33,197 bases of DNA. Source: CAYNGH01 sp964396845 (GTDB lineage Bacteria; Vulcanimicrobiota; JAJTBE01; CAYNGH01). Position 1 is the stretch's first letter; every line of letters starts with the position of its first letter. The notes beneath the pieces are model-generated. The model was not told the DNA's origin and searched no databases. It was given only the letters and a program-made list of their open reading frames with translations. The position numbers and the translations under genes were made by a program. The DNA lies in NCBI GenBank assembly GCA_964396845.1, contig CAYNGH010000021.1, positions 1 to 33,197 on the forward strand. Direction: 5' to 3'. Shown here one piece after another: positions 8,351 through 16,259 of the stretch.

Positions 8351-8382
8351 TGAAAACACGTCCAATAGGGCGTGTTTTTTTA
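8351..8382 (+). terminator. Bidirectional intrinsic terminator
   Basis: Stem AAAACACGTCC/GGGCGTGTTTT (one G-U pair) around loop AATA, then a run of T on the plus strand. On the minus strand the tail reads TTTTCATTTTC, so it also serves the convergent small gene ending at 8388. Confidence 0.9.
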
Positions 8383-8387
8383 TCAGA

Positions 8388-8723
8388 TTATTCTCTTAGA
8401 GTTTCATCATTTACAAGACCGGCAATGATGGACTCGGGATGCTCTCTCCCGGAATCATCCTCCAGGAGTTGCCATGTAGCATAACCTTGTTTGCCAAGGT
8501 GTTGTTTTCCCACCATGTGAACTCCGGTTATTTCCGGGTGCGTCTTGATGGTTGTGTATCCCCTGACAATGGCGGCAACCACCGCTTCTTGAAGAACAAT
8601 CACCTGGTCCCCGGTATTGATGGCGGTGCGAAGGTGCCGGTGAGGTCTGCCGGGGGAAGCGATGGTGACTGATTTTACCTGCTGATTCCGATATATTCTG
8701 ACTGCCGGCACTGGTGATTCCAA
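8388..8723 (-). CDS. Small protein of unknown function with a TTG start
   Basis: A 111-residue protein translated from a TTG at 8723-8721, chosen because GGTGGAGGAG ends four bases before it. The gene lies 20 bases after the stop of the discoidin-like gene on the same strand, so they form an operon. The product is cytoplasmic and looks like a compact alpha/beta protein: VKSVTIASPGRPHRHLRTAI, then DQVIVLQEAVVAAIVRGYTTIKTHPEITGVHMVGKQHL and a terminal EHPESIIAGLVNDETLRE. The histidine/arginine-rich GRPHRHLR segment could bind an anion or metal, but that is a guess. I do not recognise a family. The same frame stays open upstream to 9014, but that portion overlaps the previous gene and reads as non-protein-like sequence. 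Confidence 0.72.
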   Translation of the reverse strand: MESPVPAVRIYRNQQVKSVTIASPGRPHRHLRTAINTGDQVIVLQEAVVAAIVRGYTTIKTHPEITGVHMVGKQHLGKQGYATWQLLEDDSGREHPESIIAGLVNDETLRE

Positions 8724-8743
8724 GATTCTCCTCCACCTTCCTG

Positions 8744-9790
8744 TCAGGGAGTATAAACTTCCGATACCATCCTGATATTGTTGACCACAGCCCGCAGTAC
8801 GCTGACCTGGGTTTCTTCTCCATCCCTGGTGACTGTTTCGGTCACTCTCTGCCGGGTCAGGGCCAAGGTATAATAATTCGTGGTATCGGCCACCGGCGAG
8901 GGAGTGAAATCGAACATGATGTTCCCGGAGCCGTGGTCTTTCCAAATATAACTGACTGCCTGGAAAGAGTTGAATTGGTAATCGGTGGAAATCTGCAGGC
9001 ACAGGGTATCCCATACTTCCCTGTTACTCTGGAGGGCCTGCCGGTCAAATCGTTCATTTCTGGCGATGCTGAGGCTGTCATCCAGGGGATTGGAATTCCG
9101 GATGCCCCGGGAGAGCACCATTCCACCCTGGCGGGGGACAAAATCAAAGGCCGAGTCGGGATTTCTGGCAGACTTCAGGAAGGATATGGCATCCTCCAGT
9201 GCCCAGGAAGTGCTGATTATCCGATCCGATGTGACAATTACAGGCTCCAGGTTTCCCACCAGAGGATATTTGCTTTTGCTTCCGGGATATATGTCCAGTA
9301 TCCGCAGGGTAATCGACTTTACCGACGGGTTATTGGAAAACAGGATAACCATGTCCCGATGGGGATCGGAATCAAAAAACCGATAATATGTCCGCTTTTC
9401 CACCCTGTCGCCCCGATCCAGTTCCAGTTGAAATTTCTTCAGTCGGGCAAAGTCATCATAATACTCATCTCTGCCGAAGCCGGGAACAATCCGCAGGGCA
9501 GCTATCCTGGCAGGAGTGGTGAAGGTCATTTTGATCCATTCTGGTTTTTTGGGGTCAAAGTCCCTTGCAGACATCCAGGGTCTATCCGGCCTCTGGTTAA
9601 AGGCCTGATCCGGCGAAAAGTTGATGTCCTCATATTCGTCACAATAACTGGAGGCTGTCACGATAACATTCTGCTCATTTGTTACCAGGGCCCACTGGGC
9701 AGAAGCCTTACCGGTAAACAACCCTATCATCAATCCCAGTGTCAGGGCTATGATAAATAATCTCTGAAATAATCGTCGTCTTGTTGTCAT
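8744..9790 (-). CDS. Exported discoidin-like (F5/8 type C, glycan-binding-like) protein
   Basis: A 348-residue secreted or surface protein. The chosen ATG (9790) follows AAAGGG at seven bases; the ATG 39 bases earlier would put extra residues before the signal peptide. The signal peptide is MTTRRRLFQR, a long hydrophobic stretch, then GKASAQ. Residues about 30-165 look like a jelly-roll galactose-binding-like domain: VTASSYCDEYEDINFSPDQAFN, WMSARDFDPKKPEWIKMTF, RIAALRIVPGFGRDEYYDDFARLKKFQLEL and a closing VKSITLRILDIYPGSK, the pattern of discoidin/NADase-type glycan-binding domains. The rest (about 170-348) is a second domain I do not recognise. Ligand unknown; a carbohydrate is the usual guess. 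It is transcribed divergently from the ARPP-1 gene and followed closely by a small TTG-started gene. Confidence 0.72.
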   Translation of the reverse strand: MTTRRRLFQRLFIIALTLGLMIGLFTGKASAQWALVTNEQNVIVTASSYCDEYEDINFSPDQAFNQRPDRPWMSARDFDPKKPEWIKMTFTTPARIAALRIVPGFGRDEYYDDFARLKKFQLELDRGDRVEKRTYYRFFDSDPHRDMVILFSNNPSVKSITLRILDIYPGSKSKYPLVGNLEPVIVTSDRIISTSWALEDAISFLKSARNPDSAFDFVPRQGGMVLSRGIRNSNPLDDSLSIARNERFDRQALQSNREVWDTLCLQISTDYQFNSFQAVSYIWKDHGSGNIMFDFTPSPVADTTNYYTLALTRQRVTETVTRDGEETQVSVLRAVVNNIRMVSEVYTP

Positions 9791-9939
9791 ATTGAACCCT
9801 TTCCCAATTATTGCCCTCATTTTGAACAAACAACTGCGGACAGAAAAATTTTTCTTTGTTCATGGAATAATACCTTCCAGATGCTGTATATTTTATTCGA
9901 GATAACATTCTGCAAAAATTATACTTCAAGGAGGACAGC

Positions 9940-11055
9940 ATGAAAAAAGGAAGGTTATTCCTGTTATTGTTGACGGTGATCCTGTCGGTTTTATTTCTTG
10001 TGAATCAGAATCTGGTGGAAGCCAGCCGTCCTGTTCCGGGAAAGGATCCTGTCAAAAACTACCTGTCCCAGTGTGATCTGAAAAAACCTGTCATTCATCG
10101 CAACCTGACCATAATTCCGGTGATAGGCCCAAAAACCTCTTTAAGCGTTCTCACCCTGGACGAAGCACTGGAATCAAAGCTCCTGACAATCAAGGAAGTC
10201 AGCCAGCAGGGAACTGTCAACACCCTGGCAGTTTACAACGAATCTAAAAGCCATGTTTTCATCATGGCCGGCGAAATTCTGGCTGGGGCAAAGCAGGACA
10301 GAGTTCTCAAGGAAGATGCCCTGATTCCACCCAACAGCGGAAAAGTGCTGGTAAACGCCTATTGTGTAGAACAGGGACGCTGGGCGCACAAATCCGACAA
10401 ATTTTATTCCGAGAACAAGGCCGCCAACATATCCGTCCGCCAGTCGGCCCGGGACATGGGGACCCAGGGAGCCGTTTGGGGAAAGGTGGCGGAAACCAAC
10501 AGGGCCGTTGCTGCCGATGCTCCAACCCAGTCCCTGTCAAGTTCATTTGAATCAGAAAAAGTCCAGAAGGAAAAGAAAGAATATTCCCGGCACTTCATCG
10601 ACATACCCGGTCAATATCCTGGAGCCAACGGCGTGATTGTTCTTGTCAACGGAAAGGTCCTGGTAGCGGACATGTTTTCCAGCGACGATATTTTCAAGAA
10701 GCTCTGGCCGAAACTTTACGAGTCATATATCCTGGAAGCCATCAGTCGCCAGAAAAGCAGTGTGGATTCAGATTTTGTAAAATCCCAAGATTTCATAGCA
10801 GAAATAATAGAAACCCAGATAAAGTACCATGACGGGGCCGGAACAGGCCGGAATTTCGATTTCCGCAACAACCGGGTCCTGGGCTCAGGGATTATCCTCC
10901 GAAACAACATGATTCACATGGAAGCATTTCCCAGGGTAAAGAGCGCACCCCCGGAAAATCAGACCCGGCCCGGAATCCAGAGGGATTACCAGGGGCCTGC
11001 CACAGACCAGCTTCAAATAACCCCGGCTCCTGGGATACACCAGAACAACAACTGA
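9940..11055 (+). CDS. Exported ARPP-1 (DUF6569) domain protein
   Basis: A 371-residue protein with an N-terminal hydrophobic signal (MKKGRLFLLLLTVILSVLFLV, then NLVEASRP) and an ARPP-1/DUF6569 domain over roughly residues 50-290. Telling segments are NLTIIPVIG, LTLDEALESKLLTIKEV, VYNESKSHVFIMAGEILAGAKQDRVLKEDALIPP and AYCVEQGRW. A disordered, Ser/Ala/Lys-rich insert (about 165-210) precedes DIPGQYPGANGVIVLVNGKVLVADMF, and the tail is Pro/Gln/Asn-rich. The family has no established biochemical activity. AAGGAGG lies just before the ATG. It is the third exported protein in a row here. Domain assignment is confident; the role is unknown. Confidence 0.82.
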   Translation: MKKGRLFLLLLTVILSVLFLVNQNLVEASRPVPGKDPVKNYLSQCDLKKPVIHRNLTIIPVIGPKTSLSVLTLDEALESKLLTIKEVSQQGTVNTLAVYNESKSHVFIMAGEILAGAKQDRVLKEDALIPPNSGKVLVNAYCVEQGRWAHKSDKFYSENKAANISVRQSARDMGTQGAVWGKVAETNRAVAADAPTQSLSSSFESEKVQKEKKEYSRHFIDIPGQYPGANGVIVLVNGKVLVADMFSSDDIFKKLWPKLYESYILEAISRQKSSVDSDFVKSQDFIAEIIETQIKYHDGAGTGRNFDFRNNRVLGSGIILRNNMIHMEAFPRVKSAPPENQTRPGIQRDYQGPATDQLQITPAPGIHQNNN

Positions 11056-11079
11056 TAAATAATAACGGCTGATTAATGA

Positions 11080-11113
11080 AGAAACCCCGCACCAGGCAGG
11101 GTTTCTTTTATTT
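11080..11113 (+). terminator. Bidirectional intrinsic terminator
   Basis: Stem GAAACCC-C-GC/GC-A-GGGTTTC with loop ACCAG, one internal mismatch, followed on the plus strand by TTTTATTT. It lies between two convergent genes (ARPP-1 protein and alpha-glucan phosphorylase); the minus-strand tail TTCATTAAT is weaker but it probably serves both. Confidence 0.85.
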
Positions 11114-11128
11114 AAGATCCTATTGGAG

Positions 11129-13687
11129 TTATCCGTTCCACCACTTGATGTATCGTTTTTCAAACCGGCGGGAAAGCTTGCGGGTATGGGGATACACACA
11201 CACAGCAAAGCCCTGCTGGCCCGAAGTATCCAGGGGGATTTCTCCCTTGAAAACATATGTGCCGTTGTTGCCGTTCTTGATGGGTTTCATCCAGATTCTC
11301 TCCCCCTGAGATAAATCTCCCGATGCCTCAAGGGGGCCATGGAACAAGGCGATGCGCAGATCCTCAGGCTTGATGGAGCCAAGATAAATTTGCGCCGTGA
11401 CTTCCAGCTTCTGCCCCACAGTGAGTTCACTGAGGGTTTCTGCAAATACCGACTCAATTTGAATATCATCCCAGTTGTTGATGATATGGTGTTTCCACTG
11501 ATTCAGGTCCCGCAGGTCCTGCATTTCCTTTTCCGTAAGTTTGGAATACTGAGTATGAGCCTGCTGATAGACCATCTCAAAATACTCCCCCACCATACGG
11601 TTGGTGTTGAACATTGGGCAAAGGGTTCGCATGGAGTTTTTCACCAGTCGGAGCCATTGACGGGGAATTCCGTCAACTCCCCTGTCGTAGAAGGTGGGGA
11701 CTACTTCCCGTTCCAGAATCTCATACAATGCCAAGGCCTCAATGTCGTCCTGATAGTCGTGATCCTCATAAACCTCGCCTCCGATGGACCAGCCGTTTTC
11801 ACCGTTACTGCCTTCAACCCACCATCCGTCCAGCACCGAAACATTCAATCCGCCGTTGGGGGGAACCTTCATCCCCGATGTGCCCGAAGCCTCAAGGGGA
11901 CGGCGGGGAGTGTTGAGCCACACATCACACCCCTGAACCATCTGCCGGGCAATCTCAATGGAATAATCCTCAAGAAAGACAATATTCCGGCGAAATTCTT
12001 CCTTGTTGGCCATATGGACAATCTGCCGGATGAAATCCTTCCCGGCGTTGTCCTTGGGATGGGATTTGCCAGCAAAGATTATCTGCACCGGCATATCCCG
12101 GTTGTTCAGGAGTCTGCTGAGCCTTTCCGGGTCTTTGAACAGGAGGGTAGCCCGTTTGTATGTGGCAAATCTACGGGCAAACCCAATGGTAAGAGCCCTG
12201 GGATTTAACACCTCGTCAGCGCTGACCACCGAGGAGCGCACCGAGCCCCGGCGTTTCATCTGATCTTTGATTTTCCTGCGGGCAAAGGCGATGAGCCTCT
12301 CCCGGAGTCTTTCCTTGGAACGCCAAAGTTCCATATCGGGAATGTTGTCAACCTTTTCCCAAATGTCATGATTCACCGGATTATCCAGAACCTGAGCGCC
12401 TAAATAGCGGTCATACAGACGAACCATCTCATCGGAAAGCCAGGTGGGAATATTAATGCCGTTGGTGATATGCCGCAGGGGAATCAGCTTGTCGGGAAGA
12501 CCCGGCCACAGGTAACGCCACATATTCCGGGAAACCTTGCCGTGAAGCTCCGACACTCCGTTGGATCGATCCGAGAAGTTGAACGCAAGGATGGGCATGG
12601 AGAAAAACTCCGACTGGTTTGCAGGATTCTGCCGGCCATATCCCAGCAGTTCATGGACAGATTTTCCAAGACTGCCGGCATAATCCCGGAAATACGTGGT
12701 AACCATATCCGGGGGGAAAAGGTCAATGCCGGCAGGCACCGGGGTATGGGTGGTAAAAAGAGAGCTGGCGGAAACCAGATCCCGGGCTTCTTCAAAGGAC
12801 AGGTCATGTTTTTCCATAAGCTGGCGGGTTCTCTCAAAAACCAGGAACGCTGCGTGTCCTTCGTTCATATGAAGAACCGTGGGATCTATTCCCAGGGCTT
12901 CCAGGGCTCTCATTCCGCCGATGCCCAGCAATATTTCCTGCTGTATCCGGGTATGCATGTCACCGCCGTAAAGCTTGTAAGTGATTTCTCTGTCCCGGGG
13001 TTCGTTCACCTCAAGGTTTGTATCCATAAGATAAAGCTGAACCCGGCCCACATCCATCCTCCATATTTGGGCGAAAACCCTTCTGCCGGGAAGATCGATA
13101 TGAATCATGATGGGGTCATTTTCAGAATCCCTCATCAGGGTTATGGGCATATTTTCAAAGTCATTCTCCACGTATGTTTCCTGTTGCCACCCGTCGATAT
13201 TGAGATACTGTTTGAAATAGCCGAACCGATAAATAAGACCGATGGCCACCAGGGGAATCCCCAGCTCCGATGCGGATTTGAGGTGATCTCCCGACAGAAC
13301 TCCCAGACCTCCGGAATAGAGGCTGATGGATTCGTGCAAACCATATTCAAAAGAGAAATATGCGATGGTGCCTTTGAAGTTCTTTTTATGCTTCCGGTCA
13401 AACCATGTCTTGTGTTTCATATAAGTGGCCAGGTCCCCGGACACTTTTTTAAGATGACGAAGGAAAGCCTCGTCGTTTTCCAGTTTGGCAAAACGTTCCG
13501 GCGAGGTCATCCCCAGCATGGCTACAGGGTTGTGATTGCTCTTCTCCCACATGTCGGTGTCAACCCAGCGAAAAAGCTCGATGGCATCTGGGTTCCATGT
13601 CCACCATAGGTTATAAGCCACATCCAGTATAGGGCGAAGGGATTTTGGAATATTTGGATGAACGGTAAAAACCTGTATTTTCTTCAT
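11129..13687 (-). CDS. glgP: Alpha-glucan (glycogen/maltodextrin) phosphorylase
   Basis: GT35 enzyme that releases glucose 1-phosphate from the non-reducing ends of glycogen or maltodextrins, using pyridoxal phosphate. At 852 residues it is of the TIGR02094/DUF3417 type. The N-terminus (PKSLRPILDVAYNLWWTWNPDA) is the DUF3417 segment. The catalytic region includes YFSFEYGLHESISLYSGGLGVLSGDHLKSASE, HMNEGHAAFL, ATYKRATLL and the PLP-binding stretch EASGTSGMKVPPNGG (Lys607), then LDGWWVEG.NGENGW. AAGGAG precedes the ATG. It is divergent from PEP carboxykinase, with an inverted repeat TCCGG-8-CCGGA (13723-13740) about 36 bases upstream of its start that could be an operator. No glycogen synthesis genes are in the window. 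Confidence 0.94.
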   Translation of the reverse strand: MKKIQVFTVHPNIPKSLRPILDVAYNLWWTWNPDAIELFRWVDTDMWEKSNHNPVAMLGMTSPERFAKLENDEAFLRHLKKVSGDLATYMKHKTWFDRKHKKNFKGTIAYFSFEYGLHESISLYSGGLGVLSGDHLKSASELGIPLVAIGLIYRFGYFKQYLNIDGWQQETYVENDFENMPITLMRDSENDPIMIHIDLPGRRVFAQIWRMDVGRVQLYLMDTNLEVNEPRDREITYKLYGGDMHTRIQQEILLGIGGMRALEALGIDPTVLHMNEGHAAFLVFERTRQLMEKHDLSFEEARDLVSASSLFTTHTPVPAGIDLFPPDMVTTYFRDYAGSLGKSVHELLGYGRQNPANQSEFFSMPILAFNFSDRSNGVSELHGKVSRNMWRYLWPGLPDKLIPLRHITNGINIPTWLSDEMVRLYDRYLGAQVLDNPVNHDIWEKVDNIPDMELWRSKERLRERLIAFARRKIKDQMKRRGSVRSSVVSADEVLNPRALTIGFARRFATYKRATLLFKDPERLSRLLNNRDMPVQIIFAGKSHPKDNAGKDFIRQIVHMANKEEFRRNIVFLEDYSIEIARQMVQGCDVWLNTPRRPLEASGTSGMKVPPNGGLNVSVLDGWWVEGSNGENGWSIGGEVYEDHDYQDDIEALALYEILEREVVPTFYDRGVDGIPRQWLRLVKNSMRTLCPMFNTNRMVGEYFEMVYQQAHTQYSKLTEKEMQDLRDLNQWKHHIINNWDDIQIESVFAETLSELTVGQKLEVTAQIYLGSIKPEDLRIALFHGPLEASGDLSQGERIWMKPIKNGNNGTYVFKGEIPLDTSGQQGFAVCVYPHTRKLSRRFEKRYIKWWNG

Positions 13688-13905
13688 TAAAATGCTCCTT
13701 GTAATTAATAATTCAAGTTATTTCCGGGAAATTTTCCGGATGATGCTTTTAATTAAATATCCTCCTGACAAATCCTGCCAAATCCACATATTATTAACGC
13801 CAAAGGGCATATCTACAAGCTTTGGATAAGAGCCACCGGAAAGAAAACCCTTGCAATTGATAATTAAAGGAAAACCAGCAGAAAAATAGAAGTGGATTTT
13901 ACCGG

Positions 13906-13911
13906 TATAAT
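13906..13911 (+). promoter_or_regulatory. Candidate -10 element for the PEP carboxykinase gene
   Basis: A perfect TATAAT sits about 40 bases upstream of the chosen start. There is no good -35 at 17 bases (AAAATA), so it may need an activator. Confidence 0.4.
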
Positions 13912-13950
13912 GAAAAATCCGGAAAAAACAGCCTGTTGAAAGGAGTCATG

Positions 13951-15471
13951 ATGAGGGAAAATATATTCCAAAGATCCATTGTTGCAGAAGAGATTATTAT
14001 AAACCCCACCTTCGAAGAACTGAGGAAGATGGCCTCGGACAAAGAAAGAACCACCCAGTTCGGCAGTGCTTCCTATACATCCAGCGTAAAATCCCGCTCC
14101 GCCAAGTTTACCGACATTATATATGACCAGTTAGAGCCACAGCAGGAGGAGATACTGCTCCAGGTTCAGGATCACTTAAAAACCCGGACTCTGGTCAGAC
14201 TGGATCGCCAGATGTGCAGTCACAAGGATTTCTCACTGCACTGCCGTTTTTTTGTCCCGGTGGAATTTGCCCAGCTGGCCTTTGCCTGGGGCCAGACACT
14301 TTTTGATTGCCCCAATCCAGAAGGCACACCGGATATTGTGGTGGTGGACATCCCTGACTGGAAAGAACGGCGGATGCTGGTGGATCCCAAAAGCCGGGTC
14401 ACCTACTTGATGGGGTCCGACTATATCGGCGAGGTCAAGAAGGCCAACCTGAGAATGGCTATGTGGATTGCCAAGACCCGGGGGATGTTAGGGCTTCATG
14501 CAGGAAGCAAGGAGATATTCTTCGAAAAGGACGGCGCAATTCACCGCAGGGGAGCCATATTTTTCGGCCTTTCCGGCACCGGCAAGACAACCCTGACATG
14601 CCACCATCACCGGCTGGAAGGCAAAGACGGCGTTGCAATCCGCCAGGATGATGTGATTATGCTCCGGGAAGATGGTTACTGCGTCGGCACCGAGAACAAT
14701 TTCTACATCAAGACCGAAGGCCTGGAAAAAGAAGGCCAGCCGGTTCTCTACAAGGCTACCGCAAGTCCCAGAGCAGTTCTGGAAAACATATGGGTGGAAG
14801 AAGACGGCACTGTGGATTTTCTGAATTACCAGGTCACATCCAATGGCCGGGCAGTGGTTCACCGCCGGGACATGGATTATACCGATGACTCCATCGATCT
14901 TGAAAATGCGGATATTATCGTATTCATTACCCGTCGTAAAGATGTAGTTCCCCCGGTGGCCAGGCTGACTCCCCAACAGGGAGCCGCTTTCTTCATGCTG
15001 GGGGAATCCATCGAAACCTCAGCAGGAGATCCCTCAAAGGCGGGGCAGTCCCTGCGATGTGTCGGCACAAACCCCTTCATCATCGGCCCTCTTCATCAGG
15101 AGGGAAACAGGTTTTTAGAGATCCTCAGCAAGAACCCTGACACCCAGATTTTCCTTTTAAACACGGGTTATGTCGGCGGTGAAAAAGGCGAAAAAATTAC
15201 CATATACGACTCCACGGAAATCATCAAACAGATTGCCCTGGGGGGAATCTCCTGGGAAAGGGATGTCCTGTGGGGATATGAAATTCCCACCGAGGTTGAA
15301 GGCATGGACATATCCCGGATTGATCCCCGGCGGTATTATTCCCGGGTTGAATTCCTGAAACTCACCAATCAGCTTAAAAAAGAACGGAAAGAATGGCTGG
15401 ACAAGTTCGAAGGACTGGATCCCTCAATCTCAGCATCCCTGAACCTTTCACCAGTGCCGGTGCCTGTATAG
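13951..15471 (+). CDS. pckA: Phosphoenolpyruvate carboxykinase, ATP-type (divergent subfamily)
   Basis: Catalyses oxaloacetate + ATP to PEP + CO2 + ADP, the entry to gluconeogenesis, in the cytoplasm. The 506 residues hold a phosphate-binding loop FFGLSGTGKTTL (Gly206-Thr213), which is the ATP-PEPCK kinase-1a motif, preceded by the family's MLGLHAGSKEIF-like segment. The second metal/nucleotide region reads VAIRQDDVIMLREDGYCVGTENNFYIKTEG instead of the usual IGDDEHGW type, and the NTP-lid side is FITRRKDVVPPVARLTPQQGAAFFMLGESIETSAGDP, close to the canonical pattern. GAAAGGAG precedes two ATG codons (13948, 13951); the second has better spacing. It is divergent from glgP, and a clear terminator follows, so it is monocistronic. 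The direction in vivo may be either way in an anaerobe. Confidence 0.88.
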   Translation: MRENIFQRSIVAEEIIINPTFEELRKMASDKERTTQFGSASYTSSVKSRSAKFTDIIYDQLEPQQEEILLQVQDHLKTRTLVRLDRQMCSHKDFSLHCRFFVPVEFAQLAFAWGQTLFDCPNPEGTPDIVVVDIPDWKERRMLVDPKSRVTYLMGSDYIGEVKKANLRMAMWIAKTRGMLGLHAGSKEIFFEKDGAIHRRGAIFFGLSGTGKTTLTCHHHRLEGKDGVAIRQDDVIMLREDGYCVGTENNFYIKTEGLEKEGQPVLYKATASPRAVLENIWVEEDGTVDFLNYQVTSNGRAVVHRRDMDYTDDSIDLENADIIVFITRRKDVVPPVARLTPQQGAAFFMLGESIETSAGDPSKAGQSLRCVGTNPFIIGPLHQEGNRFLEILSKNPDTQIFLLNTGYVGGEKGEKITIYDSTEIIKQIALGGISWERDVLWGYEIPTEVEGMDISRIDPRRYYSRVEFLKLTNQLKKERKEWLDKFEGLDPSISASLNLSPVPVPV

Positions 15472-15497
15472 ACATCAACCCGGAAAGCTCATCAATA

Positions 15498-15530
15498 ATG
15501 CCGGTGCAGACTCTGTCCGGCATTTTTATT
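15498..15530 (+). terminator. Intrinsic terminator of pckA
   Basis: Stem ATGCCGG/CCGGCAT with an inner CAG/CTG pair set and a T-rich tail TTTTTATT. It lies 27 bases past the pckA stop. The end of its T-tract overlaps the -35 element of the next promoter. Confidence 0.88.
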
Positions 15531-15558
15531 TGAATTCAACGAGAAACAGTGTTATAAT
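15530..15558 (+). promoter_or_regulatory. Promoter of the small membrane protein gene
   Basis: TTGAAT, a 17-base spacer, then TATAAT. The ribosome binding site AGGAG begins only 13 bases after the -10, so the mRNA leader is very short. Confidence 0.65.
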
Positions 15559-15583
15559 CAGGAAAACACCAGGAGAAGCCGAC

Positions 15584-15856
15584 ATGGATCCTTTGCAGGT
15601 AATGTTCATTCTGTTTGTGATCAATATTCCTGTTTTTATTCTTATAGGAAAGAAGTTCTTCACCACCTGGGATCGATTTGTCGAAGCATTGAAGGCCAAT
15701 ACCCGCTCCCGGAGGAGTATGTTCCGGCCACAGCAGGAAGCAGACAACGACCGGATGCCCGCCATGGCCCTGGGCCTGTTTGCATTCACCTGCGGTGCAG
15801 TAGTAGTAGCCGAGATATTTCTACTCAACTGGCTTACCGGCATCTTTGACAAATGA
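15584..15856 (+). CDS. Small two-helix membrane protein of unknown function
   Basis: A 90-residue protein starting MDPLQVMF, chosen over an upstream TTG because AGGAG lies eight bases before the ATG and the upstream TTG falls in the promoter. Two hydrophobic segments (about 5-21, LQVMFILFVINIPVFIL, and 61-84, MALGLFAFTCGAVVVAEIFLLNWL) flank a basic, soluble middle with KANTRSRRSMFRPQQEADNDRM. Such a helix-loop-helix topology is typical of small accessory membrane proteins, but I recognise no family. The gene has its own promoter and ends 17 bases before the convergent tRNA gene. Confidence 0.68.
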   Translation: MDPLQVMFILFVINIPVFILIGKKFFTTWDRFVEALKANTRSRRSMFRPQQEADNDRMPAMALGLFAFTCGAVVVAEIFLLNWLTGIFDK

Positions 15857-15873
15857 TAAGCCCGAAATAAAAA

Positions 15874-15945
15874 CTGCGCAGGTAGGATTCGAACCTACAA
15901 CCAACCGGTTAACAGCCGGTTGCTCTGCCGTTGAGCTACTGCGCA
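15874..15945 (-). tRNA. tRNA-Asn (anticodon GTT)
   Basis: The minus strand folds into a full cloverleaf. Acceptor stem TGCGCAG/CTGCGCA (7 bp); D stem GCTC/GAGC; anticodon stem ACCGG/CCGGT around loop CTGTTAA, giving GTT (Asn); variable loop TGGTT; T stem GTAGG/CCTAC with loop TTCGAAT. The discriminator base is G and no CCA is encoded, so CCA is added by the nucleotidyltransferase. A run of T directly after the discriminator acts as the terminator tail. Confidence 0.97.
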
Positions 15946-15978
15946 ATGCAATCCGCCGGGACATCCCGGAACGGTGAT

Positions 15979-16007
15979 ATTATATCACAACACTTTTCAC
16001 AATGCAA
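15979..16007 (-). promoter_or_regulatory. Promoter of tRNA-Asn
   Basis: On the minus strand: TTGCAT, a 17-base spacer, then TATAAT, about 33 bases upstream of the tRNA 5' end. Confidence 0.72.
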
Positions 16008-16201
16008 TATCCCATAATATTTTTTATGTTTTTTTTTGCTGACCCGGCAACGATGCCATTTTTTTAACTTCGTGGTTACAATTTTGAAACATGATTACCA
16101 TACAAGAAAAACCAGGAAACACCATCGCCGATTATAACACAGCATTCATGAGGTTTTGCGGTGCCCTGCTCCATTTGCTTGAATGAAGGACAAAACAGCC
16201 G

Positions 16202-16230
16202 TTGCAACGGAGGCAGGGCTGTATTATAAT
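16202..16230 (+). promoter_or_regulatory. Promoter of the M48 protease gene
   Basis: TTGCAA, a 17-base spacer, then TATAAT, 30 bases upstream of the chosen ATG. The CGGAGG ribosome binding site falls between. Confidence 0.72.
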
Positions 16231-16259
16231 GAAATCATCAATTATTTCGGAGGATGAAG

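Larger units (their letters stand above)
15946..16259. other. Intergenic region between tRNA-Asn and the M48 protease
   Basis: No convincing gene. It holds two back-to-back promoters (for the tRNA and for the protease), described separately, and between them AT-rich sequence with long T runs. A weak hairpin GGCA/TGCC (16046-16057) followed by ATTTTTTT could separate the two transcripts. A 31-codon reading from 16091 has no ribosome binding site. Confidence 0.5.

Noticed and set aside
8724..9014. Upstream extension of the small minus-strand gene, or a frameshift joining it to the discoidin-like gene
   Set aside because: The discoidin-like frame ends in its own stop and a strong ribosome binding site precedes the TTG at 8723; the extension reads as non-protein-like sequence.
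8714..9760. A long open frame (348 residues) antisense to the discoidin-like gene
   Set aside because: It is the complement of a real gene with a signal peptide and recognisable domain; its own translation has no recognisable pattern.
11339..13609. Two long plus-strand frames (289 and 379 residues) antisense to glgP
   Set aside because: They are shadows of a clear alpha-glucan phosphorylase and have no ribosome binding sites.
16091..16186. A 31-codon reading frame upstream of the M48 gene
   Set aside because: No ribosome binding site or recognisable sequence; the stretch is better explained as intergenic.
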